Shown in pieces: positions 1 through 6,229 of a stretch of 30,088 nucleotides of DNA. The translations under genes were made by a program, and so were the position numbers. This DNA is from an uncultured Mycoplasmatota bacterium. Its GTDB lineage: Bacteria > Bacillota_I > Bacilli_A > RF39 > UBA660. The number at the start of each line of letters is the position of its first letter. Positions within the stretch are counted from its first letter, which is position 1. The notes under the pieces are model-generated. The model made no database searches. It had not been told where the DNA came from and saw only the letters and a list, made by a program, of their open reading frames with translations. The DNA is taken from contig UREA01000016.1 of NCBI GenBank assembly GCA_900546715.1, positions 1 to 30,088 on the forward strand. The letters are read 5' to 3'.

Positions 1-102
1 AAATTCAACTGGAATTATGTGAATAACTAAATTCTGGTTGCATACATTAAAACTGGAATTTACTTTTTCACTTCACATTTTTTCACAATCGTTCGACAAA
101 AT

Positions 103-131
103 TTGACAAAGCTAAATTTTTTTGGTATAAT
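103..131 (+). promoter_or_regulatory. Promoter P1 (sigma-A type) upstream of the first gene
   Basis: TTGACA at 103-108 and TATAAT at 126-131 are separated by exactly 17 bp, a full consensus vegetative promoter. Transcription would start near 138, about 105 nt before the start codon of the gene at 244, and the second promoter lies inside that leader. The 100 bp upstream hold no gene I can support, only two copies of AACTGGAATT (7-16 and 51-60) and two TTTTTCAC stretches. Confidence 0.75.
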
Positions 132-181
132 TTAGTCCCATTGTGGAAATACTATGAACGATATGAAAAATTTACACAAAT

Positions 182-210
182 TTGACAAAAAGAGTAGTTT
201 GTGGTATAAT
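182..210 (+). promoter_or_regulatory. Promoter P2 with extended -10
   Basis: TTGACA at 182-187 and TATAAT at 205-210 are spaced 17 bp apart, and TG at 202-203 makes it an extended -10. It is the nearer of two tandem consensus promoters and would start RNA about 27 nt before the ATG at 244. Because it lies inside any longer reading frame starting at 154, it argues for the downstream start. Confidence 0.8.
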
Positions 211-243
211 GATATTGTTCGAGTAATTAGGGGGTATGGAAAA

Positions 244-663
244 ATGAAAGGATATGTTTTAGAATACGTTTGTGAAAACGAATTTAAAAAGTTGGAAAGG
301 GCATTAAAAAAATATAATATGCTTGCATTCAAAAAGTTAAATTTTGATTATTATCCAGCTTTAAGAAATGGAAAATTTGTTGGTGAACTAGTTTCTGTTA
401 ATAAGAAAAATGGTACAGAAACATATGAACTTAAACTGCCAAGTGATAAGATGTTTGCACAAATTCATGGTGATGTTAAGTTAATATATACAGTTCATAA
501 AAAAGATGAAGTAGTAGTTCTTGAAACTATTACACCATCTGATATCTTGCTTGAAGGACATAGATCAGAACTTACAACTTATAAGGGCATAATGATATCT
601 AAAGCAAATGCATCTAAAGACATGTTTAAAATCGATTTATTAAATATGTTGCAAGATAAATAA
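244..663 (+). CDS. Uncharacterised 139-aa protein
   Basis: I do not recognise this family. The start is set at ATG 244 because AGGGGG at 229-234 lies 9 nt upstream and promoter P2 sits at 182-210; an in-frame ATG at 154 has no ribosome-binding site and would place the promoter inside the gene. The protein (begins MKGYVLEY, ends LLNMLQDK) has no signal peptide or membrane segment. An acidic/basic N-terminal helix around residues 8-25 (ENEFKKLERALKKY) is followed by a beta-rich middle with repeated Val/Leu/Ile strands (YELKLPSDKMFAQIHGDVKLIYTV). It is monocistronic, with two strong promoters in front and a clear terminator behind, so it is probably well expressed. Function is unknown; a small cytosolic protein is the safest description. 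Confidence 0.75.
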   Translation: MKGYVLEYVCENEFKKLERALKKYNMLAFKKLNFDYYPALRNGKFVGELVSVNKKNGTETYELKLPSDKMFAQIHGDVKLIYTVHKKDEVVVLETITPSDILLEGHRSELTTYKGIMISKANASKDMFKIDLLNMLQDK

Positions 664-679
664 TTTTGGAAAAGATTTA

Positions 680-709
680 AGATTTAAGGGGGTTCTTAAA
701 TCTTTTTTT
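680..709 (+). terminator. Rho-independent terminator of the first gene
   Basis: AGATTTAAG (680-688) pairs with CTTAAATCT (695-703) around the loop GGGGTT and is followed by a T run. Confidence 0.85.
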
Positions 710-771
710 CTTTTGCTATCACCGGATTACTCTAACCCTGAGCTAAAAGTGTAAAAAATTAATAAAAGTAC

Positions 772-800
772 TTGAAACAAATTTAGTAATGTGATATTAT
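772..800 (+). promoter_or_regulatory. Promoter of the tRNA pair
   Basis: TTGAAA at 772-777 and TATTAT at 795-800 have a 17-bp spacer, with TG at 792-793 forming an extended -10. The predicted start is a few bases before the first tRNA at 812. Both tRNA genes fit in one transcript ending at the terminator at 997-1023. Confidence 0.75.
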
Positions 801-811
801 TATTGTGTCAC

Positions 812-888
812 GGACCTCTAGCTCAGTTGGTTAGAGCATCCGGCTCATATCCGGGCGGTCGAAGGTTCGAGTCCTTCGAGGTCCACCA
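812..888 (+). tRNA. tRNA with CAU anticodon, probably tRNA-Ile2 (lysidine)
   Basis: The cloverleaf is complete: acceptor GGACCTC pairs with GAGGTCC, the D-arm reads AGCTCAGTTGGTTAGAGC, the anticodon stem is TCCGG/CCGGG with loop CTCATAT (anticodon CAT at 846-848), the T-arm has GGTTCGAGTCC, and CCA is encoded (886-888). CAU can mean initiator Met, elongator Met or Ile2. The three G-C pairs of an initiator anticodon stem are absent. The acceptor stem carries C4-G69 and C5-G68, pairs that TilS favours in Ile2, and from memory the sequence is close to B. subtilis tRNA-Ile2. Ile(k2CAU) is therefore preferred over elongator Met; a covariance-model call would settle it. Confidence 0.85.
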
Positions 889-900
889 TTTATTATTTGT

Positions 901-985
<85 letters not shown>

Positions 986-996
986 AATTATGGATT

Positions 997-1023
997 AAAA
1001 GAGATTGAAAAATCTCTTTTTTT
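997..1023 (+). terminator. Terminator of the tRNA transcript
   Basis: AAAAGAGATT (997-1006), loop GAAA, then AATCTCTTTT (1011-1020) running into further T residues. It is a strong intrinsic terminator. Confidence 0.9.
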
Positions 1024-1183
1024 ATTGGTGGACTTTTTCGCCCGGGTTATGATTAAACATGTAATATAGGCTAAAAAAGTATGTAAAATAGTAAAAAATT
1101 AAAAAAATTTACATTTGCTTCCTTAATTCGACAAAATCCTCACTTAAGTTGTGGTAAGATACATCACTTAAGGAGGGCGGTTT

Positions 1184-1909
1184 ATGAATTGCTTAGAAGA
1201 ATTAATCGCGGAATTTGAAAGAATAAAAAGTTTTGGGTATGTACCAACAGTGGTAGATAATAGCATTAATGGAGGTGGTTTAACTTTCGAGAAACTGCTG
1301 GGTAAAGAGATTGATAATCTCTATACTCCAGATTATAGGGGAATAGAACTTAAAACCAAATCGCATTTTAGTCATTTTCCTTTAAAATTATTTGCTTATG
1401 CTTTTGATGGTCCCAAAGAGCATGAATCACTTGATATAGCTAGTCTTTATGGTTATAAAAGTAGTTATAGTTACTTTTTAAAAATTGCTCTTAAGTACAA
1501 TAAACTAGTATATTTTAATAGACATTATTTTGAACTTAAAAGTGATAATGAAAAGTTTTATATTAATGTTTATAATAAAAACAAGAAGTTATTAGAACAA
1601 CGCGGGTTTATTTATTTTGATGATCTAATTAAAAGATGTGTTTTTAAATTAAGTGATATGTGTCTTATTAGATATAGTAAAAAAACAATCAAAAATGTAA
1701 TGCATTATAGGTATTATCAAATGACTTATTATAAATTGCAAGAAAATAAATTAATTAAATTAATAAAAGAAAATAAACTAACATTATTTACTCATTTATA
1801 TTTTTATAAGGTAAATGGCATATTTGAAAATAGAAGTAAAAATATAGAACTTCAATTAAAAGAAGAGGCAATACCAGAGTTGTTTGAAAAAATTAGGGAG
1901 ATAGAATGA
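1184..1909 (+). CDS. MvaI/BcnI-family type II restriction endonuclease-like nuclease
   Basis: A 241-residue protein whose N-terminal third has the MvaI/BcnI restriction-nuclease pattern: GGGLTFEKLLG (residues 31-40), then TPD at 48-50 and GIELKTK at 53-59. This gives a PD-(D/E)xK active site of D50, E55 and K57. Enzymes of this family (MvaI, BcnI) act as monomers that cut short pseudopalindromic sites one strand at a time and resemble the repair nuclease MutH. The C-terminal two thirds (residues 100-230) are Tyr/Lys-rich and shared with the next gene. The start is ATG 1184 behind AAGGAGG (1170-1176). A TG-extended -10 (TAAGAT, 1155-1160) lies just upstream, with no good -35. No methyltransferase is visible nearby, so it may be a solitary nuclease. 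The gene is AT-rich, follows a tRNA pair and looks horizontally acquired. Family call is likely; cleavage site unknown. Confidence 0.75.
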   Translation: MNCLEELIAEFERIKSFGYVPTVVDNSINGGGLTFEKLLGKEIDNLYTPDYRGIELKTKSHFSHFPLKLFAYAFDGPKEHESLDIASLYGYKSSYSYFLKIALKYNKLVYFNRHYFELKSDNEKFYINVYNKNKKLLEQRGFIYFDDLIKRCVFKLSDMCLIRYSKKTIKNVMHYRYYQMTYYKLQENKLIKLIKENKLTLFTHLYFYKVNGIFENRSKNIELQLKEEAIPELFEKIREIE

Positions 1910-2511
1910 AGGAATTTGATAAAATAATTGAGAAAGTAAAAAAGATAAAAAAATTGGAGTTTAAAGCTGGGGAAAAAACTTTAGAGCAAATAATAAAGAA
2001 TAAAAATGTTTTGATTAAAGAAACATCTAGATATAATAAATTACCTATTAGTTTGATAGAATTATCTTCATTTAAAGATAATTCTATTAAGAAGTTTGGT
2101 AAAAATAATAATTTAAGTGTGTATCTAGAATTTAATAAAAAAGTATACTATTATAATTATTATTTTGAATTAAAAAGTGATTCTAAGAAATATTTTTTAA
2201 ATATTTATAATCGTTGGCATGAGTTATTATATCAAGTAAATCTTATTTATTTAAAGAGACTTAAACATTTAGTTAATCAGACGTTAAACAATTTTTGTTT
2301 AGTTTATTATTGCTATACCTCTAAAGGTAATGCCACATATTATAATTATTATAAAGTTAACTGTTATAAATTAATTCATGAAGATATAATAGTAGATTTA
2401 ATAAAAAATAGTTTTGTGGGGTTATATTTAAATGGTAGTAATTTAGAGTTAGTTATAAGTGAAAATAGGCTTAATAAGTTATTTAAAATAGCTATAGAAG
2501 TAAATTTTTAA
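1906..2511 (+). CDS. Catalytically empty paralogue of the upstream MvaI-like nuclease
   Basis: This 201-residue protein is a diverged paralogue of the preceding nuclease. Its KKVYYYNYYFELKSDSKKYF segment (78-97) matches KLVYFNRHYFELKSDNEKFY (107-126) of the first protein, and similarity continues through LVYY, YYNYYKVNCYKL and the C-terminal strands. At the N-terminus, KTLEQIIKNKNVLIKETSRYN aligns with the TFEKLLG...LKTK stretch, but the PD...ELK residues are gone. The protein should therefore be unable to cut DNA. The genes overlap by 4 nt (ATGA), implying translational coupling and roughly matched production. It may be a DNA-recognition or dimer partner, an inhibitor or immunity factor for the nuclease, or a decaying duplicate. 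The intact frame argues mildly against simple decay. No terminator is obvious after it. Confidence 0.7.
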   Translation: MKEFDKIIEKVKKIKKLEFKAGEKTLEQIIKNKNVLIKETSRYNKLPISLIELSSFKDNSIKKFGKNNNLSVYLEFNKKVYYYNYYFELKSDSKKYFLNIYNRWHELLYQVNLIYLKRLKHLVNQTLNNFCLVYYCYTSKGNATYYNYYKVNCYKLIHEDIIVDLIKNSFVGLYLNGSNLELVISENRLNKLFKIAIEVNF

Positions 2512-2539
2512 AAGAAAGATGAAAAAACTTCACAAAAAT

Positions 2540-2580
2540 AACACATTTATTACATACTTTTCTCAAAAATGTGTTATAAT
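2540..2580 (+). promoter_or_regulatory. ncRNA promoter overlapped by an inverted repeat
   Basis: TATAAT at 2575-2580 is preceded by TG at 2572-2573 (extended -10). No good -35 is present; TTACAT at 2550-2555 is the nearest and is spaced too far. A perfect 9-bp inverted repeat, AACACATTT (2540-2548) and AAATGTGTT (2567-2575), covers the -35 zone and overlaps the -10, as an operator would. It could alternatively be a weak hairpin after the nuclease genes, but no T run follows. Confidence 0.6.
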
Positions 2581-2587
2581 ATTATTA

Positions 2588-2817
2588 CGGAGGGAAGGAG
2601 ATACGCGCGGTCGATCGAACAGACCGGTATAAGTTTAAGTTTTCTTAAATATGTTCGTTATTGATCATTAACTCTTTTACAAACCTTTCTATAATATAAA
2701 TTATAGTCTTATAGTTCCTACAATATTAAAGTATTAAGTTTTCTTTTAAATATAAACAATTTAAATACTGCTGTTAGTATCTCCAACCTCCAAGATAGAT
2801 TAATATCTATCTTTTTT
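2588..2817 (+). ncRNA. Structured non-coding RNA, about 200-230 nt, family unassigned
   Basis: No reading frame fits here, but the stretch has its own promoter and terminator and a long closing helix. GGAGATAC (2597-2604) pairs perfectly with GTATCTCC (2777-2784). GGAGG (2589-2593) pairs with CCTCC (2787-2791) across a small GAA/AA internal loop. Inside are hairpins CGGTC/GACCG (2608-2612/2622-2626), TTTAAG/CTTAAA near 2634-2649 and CTATAAT/ATTATAG near 2690-2707. TTAAGTTTTCTT...AAATAT occurs twice (2635-2652 and 2734-2753). Paired ends with a multi-hairpin interior fit a stable RNA such as 6S RNA or a raiA-type structured RNA, but I cannot match conserved sequence to either. It is not a T-box (no TGGNACCGCG), tmRNA, SRP RNA or RNase P RNA that I can recognise. 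Confidence 0.65.
2792..2817 (+). terminator. Terminator of the ncRNA
   Basis: AAGATAGAT (2792-2800), loop TAAT, ATCTATCTT (2805-2813), then TTTT. The hairpin follows the ncRNA closing helix directly. Confidence 0.85.
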
Positions 2818-2879
2818 CATGTAAATCTTGATTAATGTAGTATTTTTTGATATCATTAATATGATGATGGGAGTATATT

Positions 2880-3128
2880 ATGGATTATAGTAAAACAAGT
2901 ATATTTAATGTACAAGAATTAAGACAAGAACTTATATTAATGACGCTTAATGAAGTAATTGAAGCATTAGAATTTAAAGGATATAATGCTACTAATCAAT
3001 TAGTTGGTTATCTAATTACTGGAGATTTAAAATATATTACAACATTTAATAATTCAAGAAAAAAAATTAGTGAATATGAGCGAAGTGAAGTTTTAAGAGC
3101 AATAATTAATGGTTACTTGGGGGTATAA
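2880..3128 (+). CDS. ireB: IreB family regulatory phosphoprotein (DUF965)
   Basis: 82 residues matching the IreB/YrzL family, including the typical core GYNATNQLVGYLITGDLKYITTFNNSRKKISEYERSE. In Enterococcus faecalis IreB is a small dimeric target of the PASTA-domain Ser/Thr kinase IreK and its phosphatase, and affects cephalosporin resistance. The IreK phosphosites there are two N-terminal threonines; here the N-terminus is MDYSKTSIF, offering S4, T6 and S7. The ATG follows GGGAG a few bases upstream. The stop overlaps the ruvX start by one base (TAATG), the classical ireB-ruvX-yrzB order. In Bacillus the gene upstream is alaS; here that place is taken by the ncRNA. Confidence 0.92.
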   Translation: MDYSKTSIFNVQELRQELILMTLNEVIEALEFKGYNATNQLVGYLITGDLKYITTFNNSRKKISEYERSEVLRAIINGYLGV

Positions 3129-3538
3129 TGCGTTATCTAGGTCTTGATTTAGGAGTTAAAACTTTAGGGGTTGCTATAAGTGATAAAACTAATACTTTAG
3201 CTAGTCCTTTAACACTAATTGAATTTGAGCGGGAAAATTATGATGAGGCAATAGATAAGCTACTTAAAATAATTGAAGAATATAATATAAAGGAAGTTGT
3301 TTTAGGACTTCCTAAAAATATGGATAATTCTTTAGGGTTTGCAAGCAAGAGAAGCCTAAATTTTAAAAGTATGCTTGAGAATAATGGAATAGTTGTGCAT
3401 TTGGAAGATGAAAGGCTTACTACAGTTAGTGCATTAAATATATTAAAAGATAACGGAATTCATAAAATAAATGAAAAAAAGAAGACTGATATAGTATCAG
3501 CAGTGATTATTTTAGAAAGTTTTTTGAGGAAGATATGA
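3128..3538 (+). CDS. ruvX: RuvX/YqgF Holliday junction resolvase-like, 16S rRNA processing
   Basis: 136 residues with the RNase H-fold YqgF pattern: LGLDLGVKTLGVAISD at residues 4-19 (D7 is the first metal-binding acid), VLGLPKNMDNSLG near 58-70, DERLTTVSA near 98-106 and KKTDIVSAVIILESFL at the C-terminus. YqgF is a nuclease implicated in maturing the 5' end of 16S rRNA and resembles RuvC resolvases. Length is normal. It sits between ireB (1-nt overlap) and the DUF1292 gene (4-nt ATGA overlap), so all are co-translated. Confidence 0.95.
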   Translation: MRYLGLDLGVKTLGVAISDKTNTLASPLTLIEFERENYDEAIDKLLKIIEEYNIKEVVLGLPKNMDNSLGFASKRSLNFKSMLENNGIVVHLEDERLTTVSALNILKDNGIHKINEKKKTDIVSAVIILESFLRKI

Positions 3539-3807
3539 AAAATAATAAATTAGTAATAGAAAATGGCCAAAATACAGAAAAGTATGATATTTTATTAAAT
3601 ATAGATGTTGCAGGTGATAATTATATCATTTATACGAAACGGGAAAAAAATGAATTTGGGGATATTATTGCTTATGCGGGAAATTATGAATTTTTAGATG
3701 GTGTTCAATCAATTAGACCAGTTGAAGATGAAGAAATATTGGAGTTTTTAGATATGGTTTTATTAAATATTCAAAATAAAATGAATGGAAGTGAGTTTAA
3801 TGACTAA
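3535..3807 (+). CDS. yrzB: DUF1292 (YrzB-like) small protein
   Basis: 90 residues in the position of yrzB, with the DUF1292 layout: paired strands (YDILLNIDVAGDNYIIYT), an acidic GDIIAYAG turn, and the C-terminal EDEEILEFLDMVLLNIQNK helix. The molecular function of the family is not known. It overlaps ruvX by 4 nt and mltG by 8 nt, so translation is coupled along the operon. The assignment rests on context and overall pattern. Confidence 0.85.
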   Translation: MKNNKLVIENGQNTEKYDILLNIDVAGDNYIIYTKREKNEFGDIIAYAGNYEFLDGVQSIRPVEDEEILEFLDMVLLNIQNKMNGSEFND

Positions 3808-4852
3808 ACGAAAGAAAATAATTTTAATTATTGGTGGTGTATTACTTGTTTTAATTGCTATATTTGTGGGGCTTTATTTTTATTTGCTTAATCCAGTATC
3901 TAGTGGTAGTACTATAGTTTCTTTTACTGTTAATAATGGTGATAGTAAAACAGAGATTGTTGCTAATTTAAAAGATGCTGATTTAATAAGAAATAAATAT
4001 GTTGCTTTAATTTATATTGTTTTAAGTGGTAATACTAATATTCAAGCTGGTAATTATGAGTTAAATCGTAATATGAGCACTGAAGATATCATTAAATCTT
4101 TAGCAAATGGTGATATAGTTGATGCTAAAAGAGAATCTGTTAATATTACATTTAAAGAAGGTATTACTTTAGAAGAATATTTAGAACTTTTAAGTGAAAA
4201 TACTAATTTAGAATATGATGACATGATTGAAGAGATTAATAGTCCGGAATTTTTAAATAGCTTAATTAGTGATTATTGGTTTTTAACAGATGATATATTA
4301 AATAGTGATTTATATTATGGTTTAGAAGGTTATTTATATCCTAATACTTATCAAGTACATACTGAGACTACTTTAGGAGAAGTAGTTAGAAAAATGCTCG
4401 ATGAAATGGCTAAACAATTAGAACCATTAAGAAGTGAAATTGAGGAAAGTAATTATTCAGTTCATGAAATACTTACAATGGCTAGTATTACTGAAAAAGA
4501 AGCAGTTAATTATGAAGATCGAACTAAAGTTGCCCAAGTTATATATACGAGACTTGATATGGGAATGAACTTAGGAATGGATGTTACGACCTATTATGGT
4601 GTGGGTAAAAGTATGACAGAAACACTTACAGATCTTGACTTAGCGGACGATAACCCTTATAATACTCGTAATGCATCTTTAATTGGCTTACCAGTTGGAC
4701 CGATATGTAATCCAAGTAGCGAAAGCATTCGGGCCGTACTTAATCCTGCTGATACAAATTATATTTACTTTTTTGCAGATATTGTAACTGGTAATGTTTA
4801 TTTTACAGATGATTATAATGAATTTTTAGAATTTCAAAGGTTATATGGATAG
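3800..4852 (+). CDS. mltG: Endolytic murein transglycosylase MltG
   Basis: MltG cuts nascent peptidoglycan strands and sets glycan chain length. The start is ATG 3800, behind GGAAGTGAG (3787-3795), rather than the in-frame ATG at 3785 that lies in that SD. The resulting 350-residue protein has a basic N-terminus (MTKRKK), one membrane helix (residues about 6-30), a LysM-like region and the YceG domain. MASITEKEA contains the expected catalytic Glu (E232), followed by LGMDVTTYYG, NTRNASLIGLPVGPICNP and NYIYFFAD, all characteristic. The membrane anchor places it on the outer face of the cytoplasmic membrane. It is in the normal Bacilli position between yrzB and trmR. Confidence 0.95.
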   Translation: MTKRKKIILIIGGVLLVLIAIFVGLYFYLLNPVSSGSTIVSFTVNNGDSKTEIVANLKDADLIRNKYVALIYIVLSGNTNIQAGNYELNRNMSTEDIIKSLANGDIVDAKRESVNITFKEGITLEEYLELLSENTNLEYDDMIEEINSPEFLNSLISDYWFLTDDILNSDLYYGLEGYLYPNTYQVHTETTLGEVVRKMLDEMAKQLEPLRSEIEESNYSVHEILTMASITEKEAVNYEDRTKVAQVIYTRLDMGMNLGMDVTTYYGVGKSMTETLTDLDLADDNPYNTRNASLIGLPVGPICNPSSESIRAVLNPADTNYIYFFADIVTGNVYFTDDYNEFLEFQRLYG

Positions 4853-4862
4853 GTGAGAAAAA

Positions 4863-5462
4863 TTGAAAGAACTAAAAGAAAATATCCTTGCGATGGAGGA
4901 ATATGCTAAAGAAAATAATGTACCAATAATTGAGAAAAAATCAATTGTCTACATTATGAAGTATATTAAAGAACATAATGTTGAGGCGATTTTAGAAATT
5001 GGTAGTGCTATAGGATATTCAGCCATACTTATGGCATCAAGTAATGGTAAAGCCCAAGTTACAACAATTGAGCGTGACGAAGCAAGATACATGGAATGCC
5101 TTAAAAATGTTAAGAAATGTGGCATGGAAAAACGCATTAATGTTGTGTATCAAGATGCTTTAGAGCTTAATTTAAGTGAAGAATTAAAATATGATTTAAT
5201 CTTTATTGATGCCGCGAAGGGACAATATATTAAGTTTTTTGAGAAATATAAAAATTTCTTAAAACCTGGAGGAGTTATTATAACTGATAATATTAAATTC
5301 CATGATTATGTTGGAAAGTCAAATATGCTTGATAAAGGTAATTTAAAAAGTTTAGTAGAAAAGATTGAAAGTTATATTGAATTTTTGAAAAATAATCCAG
5401 AATTTGATACCAAATTTTTAAATATTGGTGATGGACTTTCTATAAGTAGGTGGAAAAATTGA
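4863..5462 (+). CDS. trmR: tRNA 5-hydroxyuridine methyltransferase TrmR (YrrM-type O-methyltransferase)
   Basis: A 199-residue SAM-dependent O-methyltransferase. ILEIGSAIGYSA (about 43-54) is motif I, VTTIERDEA holds the acid that binds the SAM ribose, YDLIFIDAAKGQY contains the metal-binding Asp, and PGGVIITDNI follows. In B. subtilis the homologue at this locus (YrrM/TrmR) methylates 5-hydroxyuridine at wobble position 34 to 5-methoxyuridine. The two genes downstream are homologues of the hydroxylation genes, so the pathway is complete here. The start is TTG at 4863 behind AGGTGAG (4851-4857). The stop overlaps the next ATG by one base. Confidence 0.88.
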   Translation: MKELKENILAMEEYAKENNVPIIEKKSIVYIMKYIKEHNVEAILEIGSAIGYSAILMASSNGKAQVTTIERDEARYMECLKNVKKCGMEKRINVVYQDALELNLSEELKYDLIFIDAAKGQYIKFFEKYKNFLKPGGVIITDNIKFHDYVGKSNMLDKGNLKSLVEKIESYIEFLKNNPEFDTKFLNIGDGLSISRWKN

Positions 5463-6229
5463 TGAAATTAGTTACAGTTACAAGTAATACAATATCAGAT
5501 AAATTAAAGAATAATGAGGATATAATGCTATTATATCCTCTTAAATCATATAGTGTAGGTTATCCTATAACTTTTGATATTAAGGATATTGATGGTTTTG
5601 TTTTAATTAATAGAATACTTGATGATTTTGAAATAGATGAATTAGAAAAGCAATTACATGAAAAAAATAATATAAAAGGTATAGTATTTGATGATTTAGG
5701 TATACTTGATATAGTAAGTGATTTAAATATTACTAAAATTCTTTTAATTAATCACTATGCTAATAACACTAGATCAATTAATTATTACTTAGAATACACG
5801 GATAGTGTTGTAGTATCTAGTGATATAACTGAAGAAGAAATAAAAGAAATTGTTAAAAACACAATAAAACCAGTGGTAGTAAATGTATTTGGGATGAAAG
5901 ATTTAATGTATTCAAGAAGATTATTACTTACAAATTATGCAAAACATTATAATATTTCAAATAAAGATATGATAGATGCTAAAATTAATGACAATGGTTT
6001 TAAAATTTTTGAAAATGAATATGGTACTTATTTTTATGCAAGTAAGTATTATAATGCTCTAGATTTACTTGATTTAGATAATGTATTATATTTTTGGTAT
6101 AATCCGGTATTTTTAGATGATGAAGAGATACTAGATGTGGTCATTAATAATGATGTAAATAACATAGATAACGATTCTTTATTTTTAGATAAAGCTACTA
6201 CTTATAGGATAGGTGAAGCACATGACTGA
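5462..6229 (+). CDS. trhP1: Peptidase U32-like protein, TrhP1/YrrN position, shortened
   Basis: 255 residues starting at ATG 5462 (TGATG overlap with trmR; TAGGTGG upstream) in preference to an in-frame GTG at 5450. In B. subtilis the equivalent gene encodes one of two U32-family proteins (TrhP1/TrhP2) needed for prephenate-dependent hydroxylation of tRNA U34. The protein is strongly diverged. The clearest family feature is VVNVFGMKDLMYSRRLLLTNYAKHYN (about 140-165), like the VHGxxPMMYSRRCLLxNY motif of YrrN. It is about 50 residues shorter than I expect for YrrN and very rich in Asp/Asn/Ile. No cysteine cluster is visible. It probably works with the intact U32 protein encoded next. Context is the main support. 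Confidence 0.7.
   Translation: MKLVTVTSNTISDKLKNNEDIMLLYPLKSYSVGYPITFDIKDIDGFVLINRILDDFEIDELEKQLHEKNNIKGIVFDDLGILDIVSDLNITKILLINHYANNTRSINYYLEYTDSVVVSSDITEEEIKEIVKNTIKPVVVNVFGMKDLMYSRRLLLTNYAKHYNISNKDMIDAKINDNGFKIFENEYGTYFYASKYYNALDLLDLDNVLYFWYNPVFLDDEEILDVVINNDVNNIDNDSLFLDKATTYRIGEAHD

Noticed and set aside
154..243. Longer version of the first gene starting at ATG 154
   Set aside because: It lacks a ribosome-binding site and contains a complete consensus promoter (182-210). The ATG at 244 has a good SD.
812..888. Initiator tRNA-Met
   Set aside because: The anticodon stem lacks the three consecutive G-C pairs of initiator tRNAs, and the acceptor stem has C4-G69 and C5-G68 as in Ile2.
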